The notes under the pieces were generated by a model. The model was not told the origin of the DNA and did no database searches. It was given only the letters and a program-made list of their open reading frames with translations. A stretch of 64,000 nt of DNA from Bifidobacterium breve. Its GTDB lineage: Bacteria; Actinomycetota; Acidimicrobiia; Acidimicrobiales; Acidimicrobilacustridaceae. The translations under genes and the position numbers were made by a program. Position 1 is the stretch's first letter; each line of letters starts with the position of its first letter. The stretch is from NCBI GenBank assembly GCA_945878725.1, contig CAMCTY010000008.1, positions 1 through 64,000 of the forward strand, written 5' to 3'. Below are positions 52,415 to 61,358 of this stretch, piece after piece.

Positions 52415-53371
52415 ATGAAGTTGTGGTCCGATGAAATCGATGCGATGCGACCGGAGGCCCGCGGAGTTGTTGATGCGGGAATGGCGATGATCGCGGAAAT
52501 GTTCGCCGGAGACGGTGAGCCCCCCGCCGATCTACTCGGAGCCGCTCACCACATGCGAAAGGCGTTTGAGCGCACCTATGCGCCGGTGCCCGAGGCGATC
52601 GAACGCGAAATCGCCGGCGTTCCTTGCCGGTTCTTTGTTCCCGAAGGGCCAGCGACTGCCGTCTACCTTCACTTCCATGGCGGCGGCATGGTCATCGGCG
52701 CTCCAGAAATGGGGGACTCGACGAACCTCGACCTGTGTCGTCGGTTCGGAATGCTTGTGATCTCGGTTGGGTATCGCAAGGCACCTGAGCATCCCTTTCC
52801 CGCCGGCCCGGATGATGGCATCGCTGTGGCGAAGTGGGTGTTCGACAACGCACTTGAGATGTACGGATCAGACCGCGTCATTGTCGGCGGCGAATCGGCC
52901 GGGGGATATATGGCCGCCGCTGTCGCGTTGCGAATTCGCGACGAACTCGGCGCAGCCGATCGACTGATCGGCGCCAACCTGGTGTTCGGCGTGCACGATT
53001 GGGGGCGCTCACCGAGTCAGCGGGGTCAGCGCGTCATCGATGCTCCTGACATGTTGAGCCCCGAAGGCATGGCGATGTTCGGTGAGTGCTATCTCCCGGG
53101 AATGACGATCGAGGAGCGTCGGGCTCCGAACGTGTCGCCGTTGTTCGCCGATCTTCATGATCTTTGCCCGGCGTTCATGAGCGTCGGTACTGCCGATCAC
53201 CTACTTGACGACACGTTGATGCTTGCGCCGCGGTGGGCGGCGGCGGGCAATGAGGTCGAACTCTTTGTTGCCCCGGAGATGCCGCACGGTTTTCAGGCGT
53301 TCCCGTGCGGTATTACGTCAGCGTGGGCCGCGGCACAGTTCGAGTGGTTTGCGCGCCGACTGGAGTCGTAA
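52415..53371 (+). CDS. alpha/beta-hydrolase, HSL-type esterase
   Basis: 318 residues. The oxyanion motif is YLHFHGGGMVIGAPE and the nucleophile elbow VGGESAGGYMAAA, both of the hormone-sensitive lipase family. The acid is in FMSVGTADHLLDDT and the His in MPHGFQAF. It probably hydrolyses short-chain carboxyl esters. GGGGGAGA (52401-52408) places the start at 52415, excluding an upstream frame of 30 codons. Confidence 0.88.
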   Translation: MKLWSDEIDAMRPEARGVVDAGMAMIAEMFAGDGEPPADLLGAAHHMRKAFERTYAPVPEAIEREIAGVPCRFFVPEGPATAVYLHFHGGGMVIGAPEMGDSTNLDLCRRFGMLVISVGYRKAPEHPFPAGPDDGIAVAKWVFDNALEMYGSDRVIVGGESAGGYMAAAVALRIRDELGAADRLIGANLVFGVHDWGRSPSQRGQRVIDAPDMLSPEGMAMFGECYLPGMTIEERRAPNVSPLFADLHDLCPAFMSVGTADHLLDDTLMLAPRWAAAGNEVELFVAPEMPHGFQAFPCGITSAWAAAQFEWFARRLES

Positions 53372-53377
53372 ACGCGA

Positions 53378-53406
53378 CGATGCCCGCCCTACAGGGGCGG
53401 GCATCG
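53378..53406. terminator. bidirectional terminator between convergent genes
   Basis: A perfect 12-bp stem cgatgcccgccc/gggcgggcatcg around tacag, 6 bases after the esterase stop and 34 bases before the end of the convergent lipoprotein gene. T-tracts are poor on both sides. Confidence 0.65.
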
Positions 53407-53440
53407 CAACGATTTACCGATAGATCGGTGATGTCGCTGA

Positions 53441-54127
53441 TCAGTTGGAGAGGCAGCCGCTCTTGTAGATGTCAGCTGGCATCTTGCCTGCTTGGCAGAC
53501 GACGCCGCGGTCCTGTGCGACCCACTTGCCATCGCGTGCGGCCAGAACTTCGGTGATGCCGATTGAAGGAGCATCGCTGCCGGCGGGCGGGGCGAGTGTG
53601 GCGTAGGCGTACGCCCAACCGGCGTCACAACCGAAGCCGTCGACCTTCGCAGTGGTTCCCTGGCTGAGGGCGGCGGAAACTCCGCTCGAGATGGCTGCTG
53701 TTGTGCAGGCGGCGGAGGCGCCGGTCGGCCCGACCGGCGCGGGCGTCGGTGCTGGAAGCGTGCAGACCTTCTTCTTGGCTTGGGCGTCGGCCGAGAGCGC
53801 AGCCTTGGTCTTCGGTCCGTAGGTGCCGTCGACATTGAGTCCGGCTCCCTTTTGGAATGCCTTGATGCTGGCGATCGTCAGCGGACCGATAACGCCGTCG
53901 TTGTTGCCGACGTCGCAACCGACTGCGTCAAGCCATTCCTGAAGCTGGATGACATCGGCTTTGGTGAGGGTGCTGACCGGCCTAATCCCTGAGGTTGTCG
54001 GGGCGGCTGCCGTAGTCGTGGATGTGCTGTCGCTTTTCGAGTCGCTGCTGCAAGCGGCCGCACCTACGACAAGCGCGATCGAGAGAGCGACGACGCCGAC
54101 AATGCGGCGCGGTGTTGACAAGTTCAT
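53441..54127 (-). CDS. putative lipoprotein with a peptidoglycan-binding (PG_binding_1) domain
   Basis: 228 residues. Signal peptide with a lipobox near VGAAACSSD, then a Ser/Thr/Ala linker. The repeat-like VIQLQEWLDAVGCDVGNNDG and VIGPLTIASIKAFQKGAGL, continued by NVDGTYGPKTKAALS, is the three-helix PG-binding fold. A Pro-rich linker (PAPTPAPVGPTG) leads to a C-terminal domain with three to four Cys that I do not recognise. GGAGG precedes the ATG. Probably anchored at the cell envelope. Confidence 0.8.
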   Translation of the reverse strand: MNLSTPRRIVGVVALSIALVVGAAACSSDSKSDSTSTTTAAAPTTSGIRPVSTLTKADVIQLQEWLDAVGCDVGNNDGVIGPLTIASIKAFQKGAGLNVDGTYGPKTKAALSADAQAKKKVCTLPAPTPAPVGPTGASAACTTAAISSGVSAALSQGTTAKVDGFGCDAGWAYAYATLAPPAGSDAPSIGITEVLAARDGKWVAQDRGVVCQAGKMPADIYKSGCLSN

Positions 54128-54244
54128 GGGTCCTCCAGGGGGGATGTAGTGAATTTCAATTACCTTGAACGGTACCTACCGCGGGGTCTGAGGATGCGGA
54201 CCCCTCCGATGTGTCACAGTCTCGGACGAACAAGGGAGATCAAC

Positions 54245-55450
54245 GTGGCCGGTCCGTTGGAGGGTGTGAAAGTCGTCGAACTCGGTATGTGGGTGGCGGG
54301 TCCTGCCTGTGCCGGCATCCTCGCCGACTGGGGCGCCGATGTCATCAAGCTTGAACCGCCAGTCGGCGGTGATCCTGCCCGCACGTATCAGGCGCTGTTC
54401 GGCACGATGATGCCCGACAACCCGGTGTTCGAGATGGACAACCGTTCGAAACGAAGTCTTGCGGTCGACCTGCGTACGGCCGAGGGTCAGGCACTCGCGC
54501 TCGAACTGTTGGCCGATGCCGATGTCTTTGTCACGAACCTTCGTCGCGCTGCGCTCGAACGTTGGGGTCTCGGTCCTGACGAGGTGTTGGCCCATAACCC
54601 GCGGCTGATCTACCAACTCATCACCGGATACGGGATGGAAGGCCCCGATGCCGCTCGACCGGCGTATGACATCGGCGGATTCTGGGCTCGTTCCGGCGTC
54701 GCATCGCTCCTGCAATCTCCGGACGGACCACTTCCGTTCCAACGCGGCGGAATGGGCGATCATCCAACCGGAAGTTCCGCGTCGGCGGCAGTGTGCGCGG
54801 CGTTGTTCAACCGGGAACGAACCGGCAAGGGACAACTCGTTTCGACATCGCTCGTACGCCAAGGCGTGTACACGATTGGTTTCGACCTTTCGATCACACT
54901 CGGCTGGGGCGATCACATCGGCATCGGCAAGCGCGAGACCATGGGCAACCCGGCGATGAACAACTATGTCGCCGGAGACGGACGTGCCTTCTGGCTCATC
55001 GGTCAGGAAGCGGGACGCCACTGGCCGCCGCTCGCCCGGGTCGTCGGCCATCCCGAGTGGATAGAAGCCGGCCCCTACTCGACGCCACTTGGCCGTCGTG
55101 AACATGCGGCCGAACTCGTGGCCTTGCTTGATTCAATCTTCGCCACGAAGACACTTGACGAGTGGGCGGCGATCTTCGATACGGAACCGGACATGTTCTG
55201 GGCGCCGGTCAACACCATCGACGATGTCCTCATTGATGAGCAGGTCCACGCCGCGGGTGCGTTCGTCGAGGTTCCCGAATCCCAAGGGAGCGCAATGCGC
55301 GTGGCGAGCCCATCAGACTTTTACGGAACACCATGGGCGCCGCGCAGTGGTGCCCCCGAACTCGGTGAGCATTCCAGAGAAGTGCTGAAATCGTTGGGTC
55401 GTTCGGACGCAGAAATTGATGTTCTGTTCGAGACGGGTGTCGTCGCGTGA
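54245..55450 (+). CDS. CaiB/BaiF family CoA-transferase
   Basis: 401 residues of the family III CoA-transferases, which exchange CoA between an acyl-CoA and a free acid via an Asp anhydride. Typical segments are GVKVVELGMWVAGPACAGIL, DWGADVIKLEPPVGGDPART, NRSKRSLAVDLRTAEGQ and GFWARSGVASLL. The GTG at 54245 follows agggagatc; a longer frame begins in non-conserved sequence. Upstream are ggggtc/gacccc (54183-54204) inverted repeats. The stop overlaps the next gene by 4 bases, so both are in one operon. Confidence 0.88.
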   Translation: MAGPLEGVKVVELGMWVAGPACAGILADWGADVIKLEPPVGGDPARTYQALFGTMMPDNPVFEMDNRSKRSLAVDLRTAEGQALALELLADADVFVTNLRRAALERWGLGPDEVLAHNPRLIYQLITGYGMEGPDAARPAYDIGGFWARSGVASLLQSPDGPLPFQRGGMGDHPTGSSASAAVCAALFNRERTGKGQLVSTSLVRQGVYTIGFDLSITLGWGDHIGIGKRETMGNPAMNNYVAGDGRAFWLIGQEAGRHWPPLARVVGHPEWIEAGPYSTPLGRREHAAELVALLDSIFATKTLDEWAAIFDTEPDMFWAPVNTIDDVLIDEQVHAAGAFVEVPESQGSAMRVASPSDFYGTPWAPRSGAPELGEHSREVLKSLGRSDAEIDVLFETGVVA

Positions 55451-56445
55451 GCGTCGGTGGATACGACAATCGTTTGCGGCCTGCACAACCGCCAACTCCC
55501 GCGCACGATGCATTCGCGATTCATCGCGCTGAAGTGGCCGATGGGATTTCCCTCGCGTATGTGCGCGAAGGAATCGGCGGTTACCCGCTTCTTCTGATTC
55601 ACGGCTATCCCGAAACAAAACGCATTTGGTGGCGCAATATCGAACCTCTGGTCGCCGCCGGCTACGAAGTCATCGTCCCGGATCTGCGCGGGCACGGCGA
55701 TTCGGATCTTTCCGCGGATGACACGTACGACCTCGTCACCTACAGCCGCGATCTACACACTCTCGTGCATGACGTTCTCGGACACGAGACATGCGGAGTG
55801 GTCGGTGGCGACGTTGGCGGTGTCGTCGCGGTCGACATCGCACAGAGATTCGAAGGATTCGTCGACGGCTTGTGTTTCTTCGACACGGTGCCGCCGATGA
55901 TCTTCGGGGACTACGCCGCTGCCGGTATTGATCTCGGATCCATTCGAGCAATAGGCGATGGCCCCACCGGCGACTACCGACGCCGTCAGGGTGCTGAACC
56001 CGATGCACTGGCTGCGGAATTAGCAACGCCGGCGTTGCGACGGGCCTGGGTGGCCCAGATGTACGGACCGCGACTGTGGGCGTCGCCGGGGACGTTCACC
56101 GACGCTGACATCGACTTCATGACCGAACCATGGGCGGACGAGGCGCGTCTGCGGGCGGGTTGGGCTGTTTATCAACTCGGTAACGGAAGAATTGCCGCCG
56201 AGTTCCCGATCCTTGATCGCAAGGTCGATGTTCCGACCTTGCTCTTTTACGGCGCCGATGATCAGGTCGTGGGTCCGGACTTCCTCCACTGCTGTGAGGT
56301 TGCGTTCACGAACCGAGTCGGTCCCCTTGTGTTGGCTGGTGCCGGACACTTCCTGCAATGGGAACGCGCGGATGTCTTCAATCCGACTGTGGCTGTCTTT
56401 TTCGCTGGCCTCGCGGCGCTCGCCACGAACGGGAAAGTTTCCTGA
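55447..56445 (+). CDS. alpha/beta-hydrolase, epoxide-hydrolase/dehalogenase-like
   Basis: 332 residues. LLLIHGYPETKRIWWRNIEP holds the oxyanion region HGYPE, VPDLRGHGDSD follows, and the nucleophile position is Asp in GVVGGDVGGVVAV, which favours epoxide hydrolases or haloacid/haloalkane-type enzymes over esterases. The acid and His are in FYGADDQVVGP and AGHFLQWERAD. The GTG start overlaps the CoA-transferase stop. The stop shares one base with the next ATG. Confidence 0.82.
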   Translation: MSVGGYDNRLRPAQPPTPAHDAFAIHRAEVADGISLAYVREGIGGYPLLLIHGYPETKRIWWRNIEPLVAAGYEVIVPDLRGHGDSDLSADDTYDLVTYSRDLHTLVHDVLGHETCGVVGGDVGGVVAVDIAQRFEGFVDGLCFFDTVPPMIFGDYAAAGIDLGSIRAIGDGPTGDYRRRQGAEPDALAAELATPALRRAWVAQMYGPRLWASPGTFTDADIDFMTEPWADEARLRAGWAVYQLGNGRIAAEFPILDRKVDVPTLLFYGADDQVVGPDFLHCCEVAFTNRVGPLVLAGAGHFLQWERADVFNPTVAVFFAGLAALATNGKVS

Positions 56446-57956
56446 TGGCTCGATTCGATGACGTTGATCCGTCAACACCTGTTGTCGTCGGAATCGGGGA
56501 GATCGTCCATCGTCCGGGGCCGGAATTCGCTCCGACATCGGCGACGGCATTGATGATCGAAGCGGTGCTTGCCGCCATTGCCGAAACTGGTCAGGCGGAA
56601 GCGCTCGGAGCCCTTGTCGATGAGGTGCTGGTCCCGCATGGCACCTGGGACGAAGCCAACCCAGGCCGCGCTGTTGCCGAAGCGATCGGTGCACCGGAGG
56701 CCCGAACGGTTCGTTCCGAACTCGGAGTACTTCAACACTCGTTGTTGGCGCGCGCTGCGTCTGATGTGGCGAGTGGTCGCATTGTCGCTGCCGTTGTCGT
56801 CGGCGGCGAGAACCGATGGTCCGGTGTTGTTTCCGGCAAAGAGGGAACGGTCGTCCCGTCTCCACCTGCGAGCGCGGTCAACTCAGAACCTGATGAATCA
56901 CTCGTGCCGAAGGAAATGGTCATCTCGCAGATCGAGATTGAGCGGAACCTCACGACTGCAGCGAATCAATACGCGATCATCGAAAGTGCGATCCGACATC
57001 GACTGGGGCGGACGAACGACGAGCATCGAACCAAGTTGGGGGAGTTGTGGGCGCAATTCGCAGAGGTTGCCGCCGATGCTCCGAGTGGATGGGATCAGCG
57101 CTCGCTTAGCGCCGACGAAATCGCGATCGTGTCCGATTCGAATCGACTGATCGCGGCCCCCTATCCGAAGTGGCTGGTGTCGCAGTGGAACGTTGATCAA
57201 GCGGCCGCGCTCGTCGTGACGACGGTGGCGACGGCACGACGGCTCGGCATTGCCGAGGAGATGTGGGTCTTTCCTCTCGCGATGGTTGAGTCGAACTTCG
57301 TGCTTCCCATGCCGGAGCGCGCCGATATCGATCGCTGGCCCGCATCTGAAGTATGCGGAGCAGCAGTATTCGAAGCGGCGGGAGTTGCCCGAGACGAGCT
57401 TGATGCCGCCGATCTTTACAGTTGCTTCCCCGCCGCGGTGCAGGTTCAAGCCCGCGAGATGGGTCTCGCTTCGTGGCTCGATGACGGCCGAGCCCTGACC
57501 GTCACCGGTGGCATGACGTTCGGCGGTGGACCGTTCAACAACTACGTCGTGCAGGGTGCGGCAGCGATGGTGCGAGTGCTTCGCGAACGTGGACCGGATT
57601 CGACGGGACTGACCTCGGCCGTGAGCGGGTTGCTCACGAAACCGGCGGTGACGATTTGGTCGACGGGCGTACCCCGGCGCCCTTTCGCCGCGCTCGACGT
57701 CTCGGTGCAGGCCGAGGCAGCAACGGTCCGCCTAGTGGTCGATCCAGACCTTGTCGGAGCGGCGACGATCGCTGGTGCCACGGTCATCGCTGAACGAGAC
57801 GGGTCCCTCGTGACGATCGCGGTAGTCGAGTCGGCCGATGGTCTGCGTTCGGTAGCTCAGAGCCGCGATCAGGTTCTTGCCGGAGCGTTTCTGTCAGAGG
57901 ACCCAGTGGGCAAGGGCGTGAACATCATTTCCCCGGGAGAGTTCGCTCCAGCGTGA
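56445..57956 (+). CDS. thiolase-like (acetyl-CoA acetyltransferase/SCP2-type) protein
   Basis: 503 residues of the thiolase superfamily: GIGEIVHRPGP at the N-terminus, the nucleophile-loop equivalent ELGVLQHSLLARAASDVASG, ADLYSCFPAAVQVQAREM, and GGMTFGGGPFNNY. The usual N-terminal nucleophile Cys is not present in the loop, and no Cys occurs before about residue 303, so ordinary thiolytic chemistry is doubtful. The C-terminal roughly 90 residues form an extra OB-like or DUF-like tail. It is translated from an ATG overlapping the hydrolase stop (TGATG), with gggaaag upstream. Confidence 0.78.
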   Translation: MARFDDVDPSTPVVVGIGEIVHRPGPEFAPTSATALMIEAVLAAIAETGQAEALGALVDEVLVPHGTWDEANPGRAVAEAIGAPEARTVRSELGVLQHSLLARAASDVASGRIVAAVVVGGENRWSGVVSGKEGTVVPSPPASAVNSEPDESLVPKEMVISQIEIERNLTTAANQYAIIESAIRHRLGRTNDEHRTKLGELWAQFAEVAADAPSGWDQRSLSADEIAIVSDSNRLIAAPYPKWLVSQWNVDQAAALVVTTVATARRLGIAEEMWVFPLAMVESNFVLPMPERADIDRWPASEVCGAAVFEAAGVARDELDAADLYSCFPAAVQVQAREMGLASWLDDGRALTVTGGMTFGGGPFNNYVVQGAAAMVRVLRERGPDSTGLTSAVSGLLTKPAVTIWSTGVPRRPFAALDVSVQAEAATVRLVVDPDLVGAATIAGATVIAERDGSLVTIAVVESADGLRSVAQSRDQVLAGAFLSEDPVGKGVNIISPGEFAPA

Positions 57957-57981
57957 CAGTGGGGGGTCTGATCATGGCAAA

Positions 57982-58016
57982 CTGACGGTTCGTCAGATTC
58001 CCGGGAAAGCCCGGGA
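57982..58016 (+). promoter_or_regulatory. palindromic operator candidate upstream of the amidohydrolase
   Basis: CTGACG-GTT-CGTCAG (57982-57996) is a perfect 6-bp-arm palindrome, followed by a 7-bp hairpin tcccggg/cccggga (57999-58005, 58010-58016). Both lie between the thiolase-like gene and the amidohydrolase. The first suits a dimeric repressor such as TetR; the regulator is unknown. A strong Shine-Dalgarno sequence (caaggagga, 58024-58032) follows. Confidence 0.5.
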
Positions 58017-58039
58017 GTGACGCCAAGGAGGACAGCCCC

Positions 58040-59251
58040 ATGGAGATCCCTCGCATTATTTCGGTCGACGATCACGTCGTCGAGCCGCCCGATCTGTGGT
58101 CATCTCGTCTGCCGGTCGAGTACCGCGACCGAGGACCGCGCGTCGAGCGCAAGAAGGTCAAGATGGGCATCATCGGTGGCTCCTTCTCGTTCGAAGTGAG
58201 CGAGACCGAGGGCGTCGACTGCGATGTTTGGTACTACGACGACCTCGTCTACCCCTTCACCCGACTTTCGGCCGCCGTGGGCGCCGAAGTCGTGCAGAAC
58301 GAGCCGTGCACATTCGATGACATTCTTCCCGGTTGCTACGACCAGACCGCTCGCCTGGCCGACATGGATGCAAACCACGTCGAGGCATCGATCTGCTTCC
58401 CCAACATTCTCCCGCGCTTTTGCGGTCAGGCGTTCCTCGAGCGTGAGGACAAGGTCCTCGCTCTCCTCTGCGTTCAGGTTTACAACGACTGGATGATCGA
58501 CGAATGGTGTGCAGGCGCTGCTCATGGCCGCCTCATCCCGATGACGATGGTCCCGTTGTGGGATGTCGAACTGGCCGCTGCGGAGATCCGCCGCTGTGCC
58601 GCAAAGGGCAGCCACAACATCACCTTCAGCGAGAATCCCGTGCCGCTCGGTCTCCCGTCGGTTCATTCCGGCTACTGGGATCCGATGTTTGAGGCGTGCG
58701 TCGAGACCGACACCGTCGTGAACATGCACATCGGTTCGTCGTCGAAGATGCCCTCGACCGCTCCGGATGCGCCGTTCATCATCTCTTCGACTCTCACGTT
58801 CCAGAACGCGATGGGTTCGGTCCTCGACTTCGTGTTCGGCGGCATTTTCGATCGCTTCCCCGATCTCCGCGTCGCCTACAGCGAAGGTCAGGCTGGCTGG
58901 CTTCCGTACATCCTCGAGCGTTCGGACAAGCTCTGGGAAGAACGTCTTCTCGACGAGACGGGATTCGGCTCGAAGCTTTCGCAGCCGCCGTCGACGTACA
59001 TGAAGAAGAACATCTGGTACTGCATCTTCGATGACGAAACGGCACTGGCCAATCGCAACGTGATCGGTATCGATCGGCTCACGTTCGAGGTCGATTATCC
59101 CCACGCCGATTCGACCTTCCCCCATACGAAGGACATCGCCGAGCGAATGGCTGCCAAGGCTGGTCTCAACGATGCCGAGATTCAGAAGTTCTTCCGCGGC
59201 AACGCGATTGAGCTCTACAAGCTCGACAAGTACTACGGCATCACCAAGTAG
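58040..59251 (+). CDS. amidohydrolase-2 family protein
   Basis: 403 residues of the metal-dependent hydrolase family 2 (TIM barrel). The N-terminal metal motif reads SVDDHVVEPPDLW, with a DxH rather than HxH arrangement, as in many actinobacterial members; further likely ligands are in VVNMHIGSSS and LTFEVDYPHADSTFPH. Members hydrolyse or decarboxylate aromatic and cyclic acids; the substrate here is unknown. AAGGAGGA is at 58025-58032. It fits an aromatic or terpenoid/steroid ring catabolic cluster. Confidence 0.85.
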   Translation: MEIPRIISVDDHVVEPPDLWSSRLPVEYRDRGPRVERKKVKMGIIGGSFSFEVSETEGVDCDVWYYDDLVYPFTRLSAAVGAEVVQNEPCTFDDILPGCYDQTARLADMDANHVEASICFPNILPRFCGQAFLEREDKVLALLCVQVYNDWMIDEWCAGAAHGRLIPMTMVPLWDVELAAAEIRRCAAKGSHNITFSENPVPLGLPSVHSGYWDPMFEACVETDTVVNMHIGSSSKMPSTAPDAPFIISSTLTFQNAMGSVLDFVFGGIFDRFPDLRVAYSEGQAGWLPYILERSDKLWEERLLDETGFGSKLSQPPSTYMKKNIWYCIFDDETALANRNVIGIDRLTFEVDYPHADSTFPHTKDIAERMAAKAGLNDAEIQKFFRGNAIELYKLDKYYGITK

Positions 59252-59263
59252 TTCCAAGCCTTC

Positions 59264-59413
59264 ATGACTGACGTATTGAGCGCACCCGGTCTGCTTGCAG
59301 GCCGGGTCGCTCTCGTTTCGGGGGCAGGCCCGGGCAGTGGCTTGAGCTTGTCCACTATCCTGCGATCGGACCCAATCTTGGGTAGTTCCACTGGGGGAGA
59401 TCATGAGTACTGA
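59264..59413 (+). pseudogene. truncated short-chain dehydrogenase N-terminus
   Basis: A 49-codon frame from ATG 59264 begins MTDVLSAPGLLAGRVALVSG and continues AGPGSGLSL, clearly the first beta strand and Gly-rich NAD(P) loop of an SDR. After this it loses all resemblance and stops inside the beginning of the intact SDR gene (10-base overlap). I read it as the remnant of an SDR gene whose body was deleted, perhaps by recombination with the next SDR. It could also be a translated leader. Confidence 0.7.
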
Positions 59414-60209
59414 AAAGCGTCTTGAGAATCGTGTTGCCGTCATCACCGGTGGTGGCGACGGAATCGGTCGGGGCATCGCTCGGCGCTATGCCGCCGAAGG
59501 CGCCCGCGTCCTCGTGGCCGAAATCAACGAGGAATCCGGAGCAGCAGTAGCCGCCGAACTCACGGCCGATTTCGGAGTCGATGCACTGTTCCTGCACACG
59601 GACGCCACAAAGCAGGACGATAACGAAGCCATGATCGCCGCTGCTGTCGAACGCTGGGATCGCATCGACATCCTCGTGAACAACGCATGGGGTGGCGATC
59701 GTGCTGGGCTGCAGCGCGTCGACAAGATGCCCGATTCTGCAATGGACCACGCGTGGCACATGAACGTGATGGGTCCGTTCTGGGCGATGAAGGCTTCGTT
59801 CCCGCACATGCGCGCTGCTGGGTACGGACGTGTCGTCAACATCTGTTCGCTTAACGGAGTCAATGCGCACATGGGCTCGGTGCATTACAACGCCACCAAG
59901 GAAGCTCTCCGTTCACTCACGCGCACCGCAGCGCGCGAGTGGGCCGGCTTCGGAATCACCGCAAACGTGATTTGTCCGGGAGCAAAGACGGCGGCGTTTC
60001 GGATGTTTGAGGAGATGAACCCTCAGGTGGCTGCTGAGTCCGAGGGCGCGAATCCGATGGGTCATCTTGGTGATCCCGAAACCGAGATCGCACCGGTGGC
60101 GTTCTTCCTCGCCAGCGAAGACTCGCGGTACATCACGGGCAACACGCTCTTTGCTGATGGCGGAAGCCACATCAATGGTGCTCTTTGGGTGCCGGATCTC
60201 GGCGACTGA
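59403..60209 (+). CDS. short-chain dehydrogenase/reductase
   Basis: 268 residues with NAD(P) loop VAVITGGGDGIGRGIARRYA, an adenine-pocket Asp-like LHTDATKQDD, and NNAWGGD. The catalytic Ser is in NICSLNG, Tyr-x3-Lys in VHYNATKEAL, and NVICPGAKT follows. It probably oxidises a hydroxyl group in the local catabolic pathway. TGGGGGAGATC upstream gives a strong ribosome-binding site at ATG 59403. A broken SDR remnant lies immediately before it. Confidence 0.92.
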   Translation: MSTEKRLENRVAVITGGGDGIGRGIARRYAAEGARVLVAEINEESGAAVAAELTADFGVDALFLHTDATKQDDNEAMIAAAVERWDRIDILVNNAWGGDRAGLQRVDKMPDSAMDHAWHMNVMGPFWAMKASFPHMRAAGYGRVVNICSLNGVNAHMGSVHYNATKEALRSLTRTAAREWAGFGITANVICPGAKTAAFRMFEEMNPQVAAESEGANPMGHLGDPETEIAPVAFFLASEDSRYITGNTLFADGGSHINGALWVPDLGD

Positions 60210-60282
60210 GCCTTCGCCACATCAGGTTTTCTTTTTCAATCACGACTTGCGCTGCGGCGCCACGACACCAGAGGTACGCAAA

Positions 60283-61293
60283 ATGAAACTCGGACTCGTT
60301 TGGGGATACTGGCCGGCACAGCCACCGACGAACATGGTGGAACTGACCCGCGAAGCGGAAGCAGTCGGTTTCGATTCGGTCTGGACAGCGGAGTCGTGGG
60401 GTTCCGATGCATTCACCCCGCTCACCTGGATCGCCGCGCACACGGAAAAGATCCGACTCGGAACTGGCGTTGCTCAACTCTCGGCGCGCACACCGGTCGC
60501 AACCGCCATGGCGGCGATGACGCTGGATCATTTGTCGAACGGACGCATGATCCTCGGGCTTGGAGTTTCCGGCCCGCAGGTTGTCGAGGGCTGGTACGGC
60601 CGTCCTTCGAACAAGCCGCTAGCCCGGACGCGTGAGTACGTGGACATCGTCCGTAAGGCATTGCTGCGTGAAGGCCCTCTCACCAACGACGGCGAGTTTT
60701 ACCCGATGCCGTACACAGGCGAAGGCTCGAGCGGTCTCGGCAAGCCGCTCAAGATCATGACGCACCCGTTGCGTTCAGAGATCCCGATTTTCCTCGGTGC
60801 CGAGGGTCCGAAGAATGTCACGCAGACCGCGGAGATCGCCGACGGTTGGCTTCCGCTCTACTACTCGCCATTCCGTCAAGAGGTCTACGCCGATCAACTG
60901 AAGAGTGCGAAGCCTGGCTTCGAGATCAGTTCGCTCGTGACCTTCAACGTCACAGACGACGTCGCCACGGGACTCTGGCCGGTCAAGGCCACCCTCGGTT
61001 TCTACATCGGGGGAATGGGCGCCAAGGGGCAGAATTACCACACCAAACTCATGGCTCGTATGGGGTTTGAGGAAGAGGCCTACAAGATCCAGGACCTCTT
61101 CTTCGCCGGCAAGCGTGACGAGGCGATCGCAGCGGTGCCGGATGACTTCGCCGACGAGATCTCGTTGGTCGGTCCGGCCGCGCGTATCAAGGAGCGACTC
61201 GAGGTATGGCGCACGAGTCCGGTCACGTCTCTGATGATCGCTCCGCGGGGGCCGGAAGCATTGCGTCTCGCCGCCGATCTCGTTCTCGGCTAA
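60283..61293 (+). CDS. LLM-class flavin/F420-dependent oxidoreductase
   Basis: 336 residues of the bacterial luciferase-like TIM-barrel family: KLGLVWGYWPAQPPT, EAEAVGFDSVWTAESWGSDA, RLGTGVAQLSARTPVATAMA, LDHLSNGRMILGLGVSGPQV. The SGPQVVEGWYG and GEGSSGLG segments are common in actinobacterial F420-dependent members. Cofactor F420 rather than FMN is an inference from phylum. GAGG (60271-60274) precedes the ATG at 60283; the longer frame into the SDR gene is rejected. Confidence 0.86.
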   Translation: MKLGLVWGYWPAQPPTNMVELTREAEAVGFDSVWTAESWGSDAFTPLTWIAAHTEKIRLGTGVAQLSARTPVATAMAAMTLDHLSNGRMILGLGVSGPQVVEGWYGRPSNKPLARTREYVDIVRKALLREGPLTNDGEFYPMPYTGEGSSGLGKPLKIMTHPLRSEIPIFLGAEGPKNVTQTAEIADGWLPLYYSPFRQEVYADQLKSAKPGFEISSLVTFNVTDDVATGLWPVKATLGFYIGGMGAKGQNYHTKLMARMGFEEEAYKIQDLFFAGKRDEAIAAVPDDFADEISLVGPAARIKERLEVWRTSPVTSLMIAPRGPEALRLAADLVLG

Positions 61294-61358
61294 CCGGCCG
61301 TTCGTTCAGCAGTTCATTCGCTATCCGCTCCATCCCTGATTCAGGAGTTTTCTCGTCA

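Noticed and set aside
58100-59476. A 458-codon minus-strand frame opposite the amidohydrolase
   Set aside because: Shadow of the conserved amidohydrolase; sequence composition is Arg/Asp/Val-rich without motifs.
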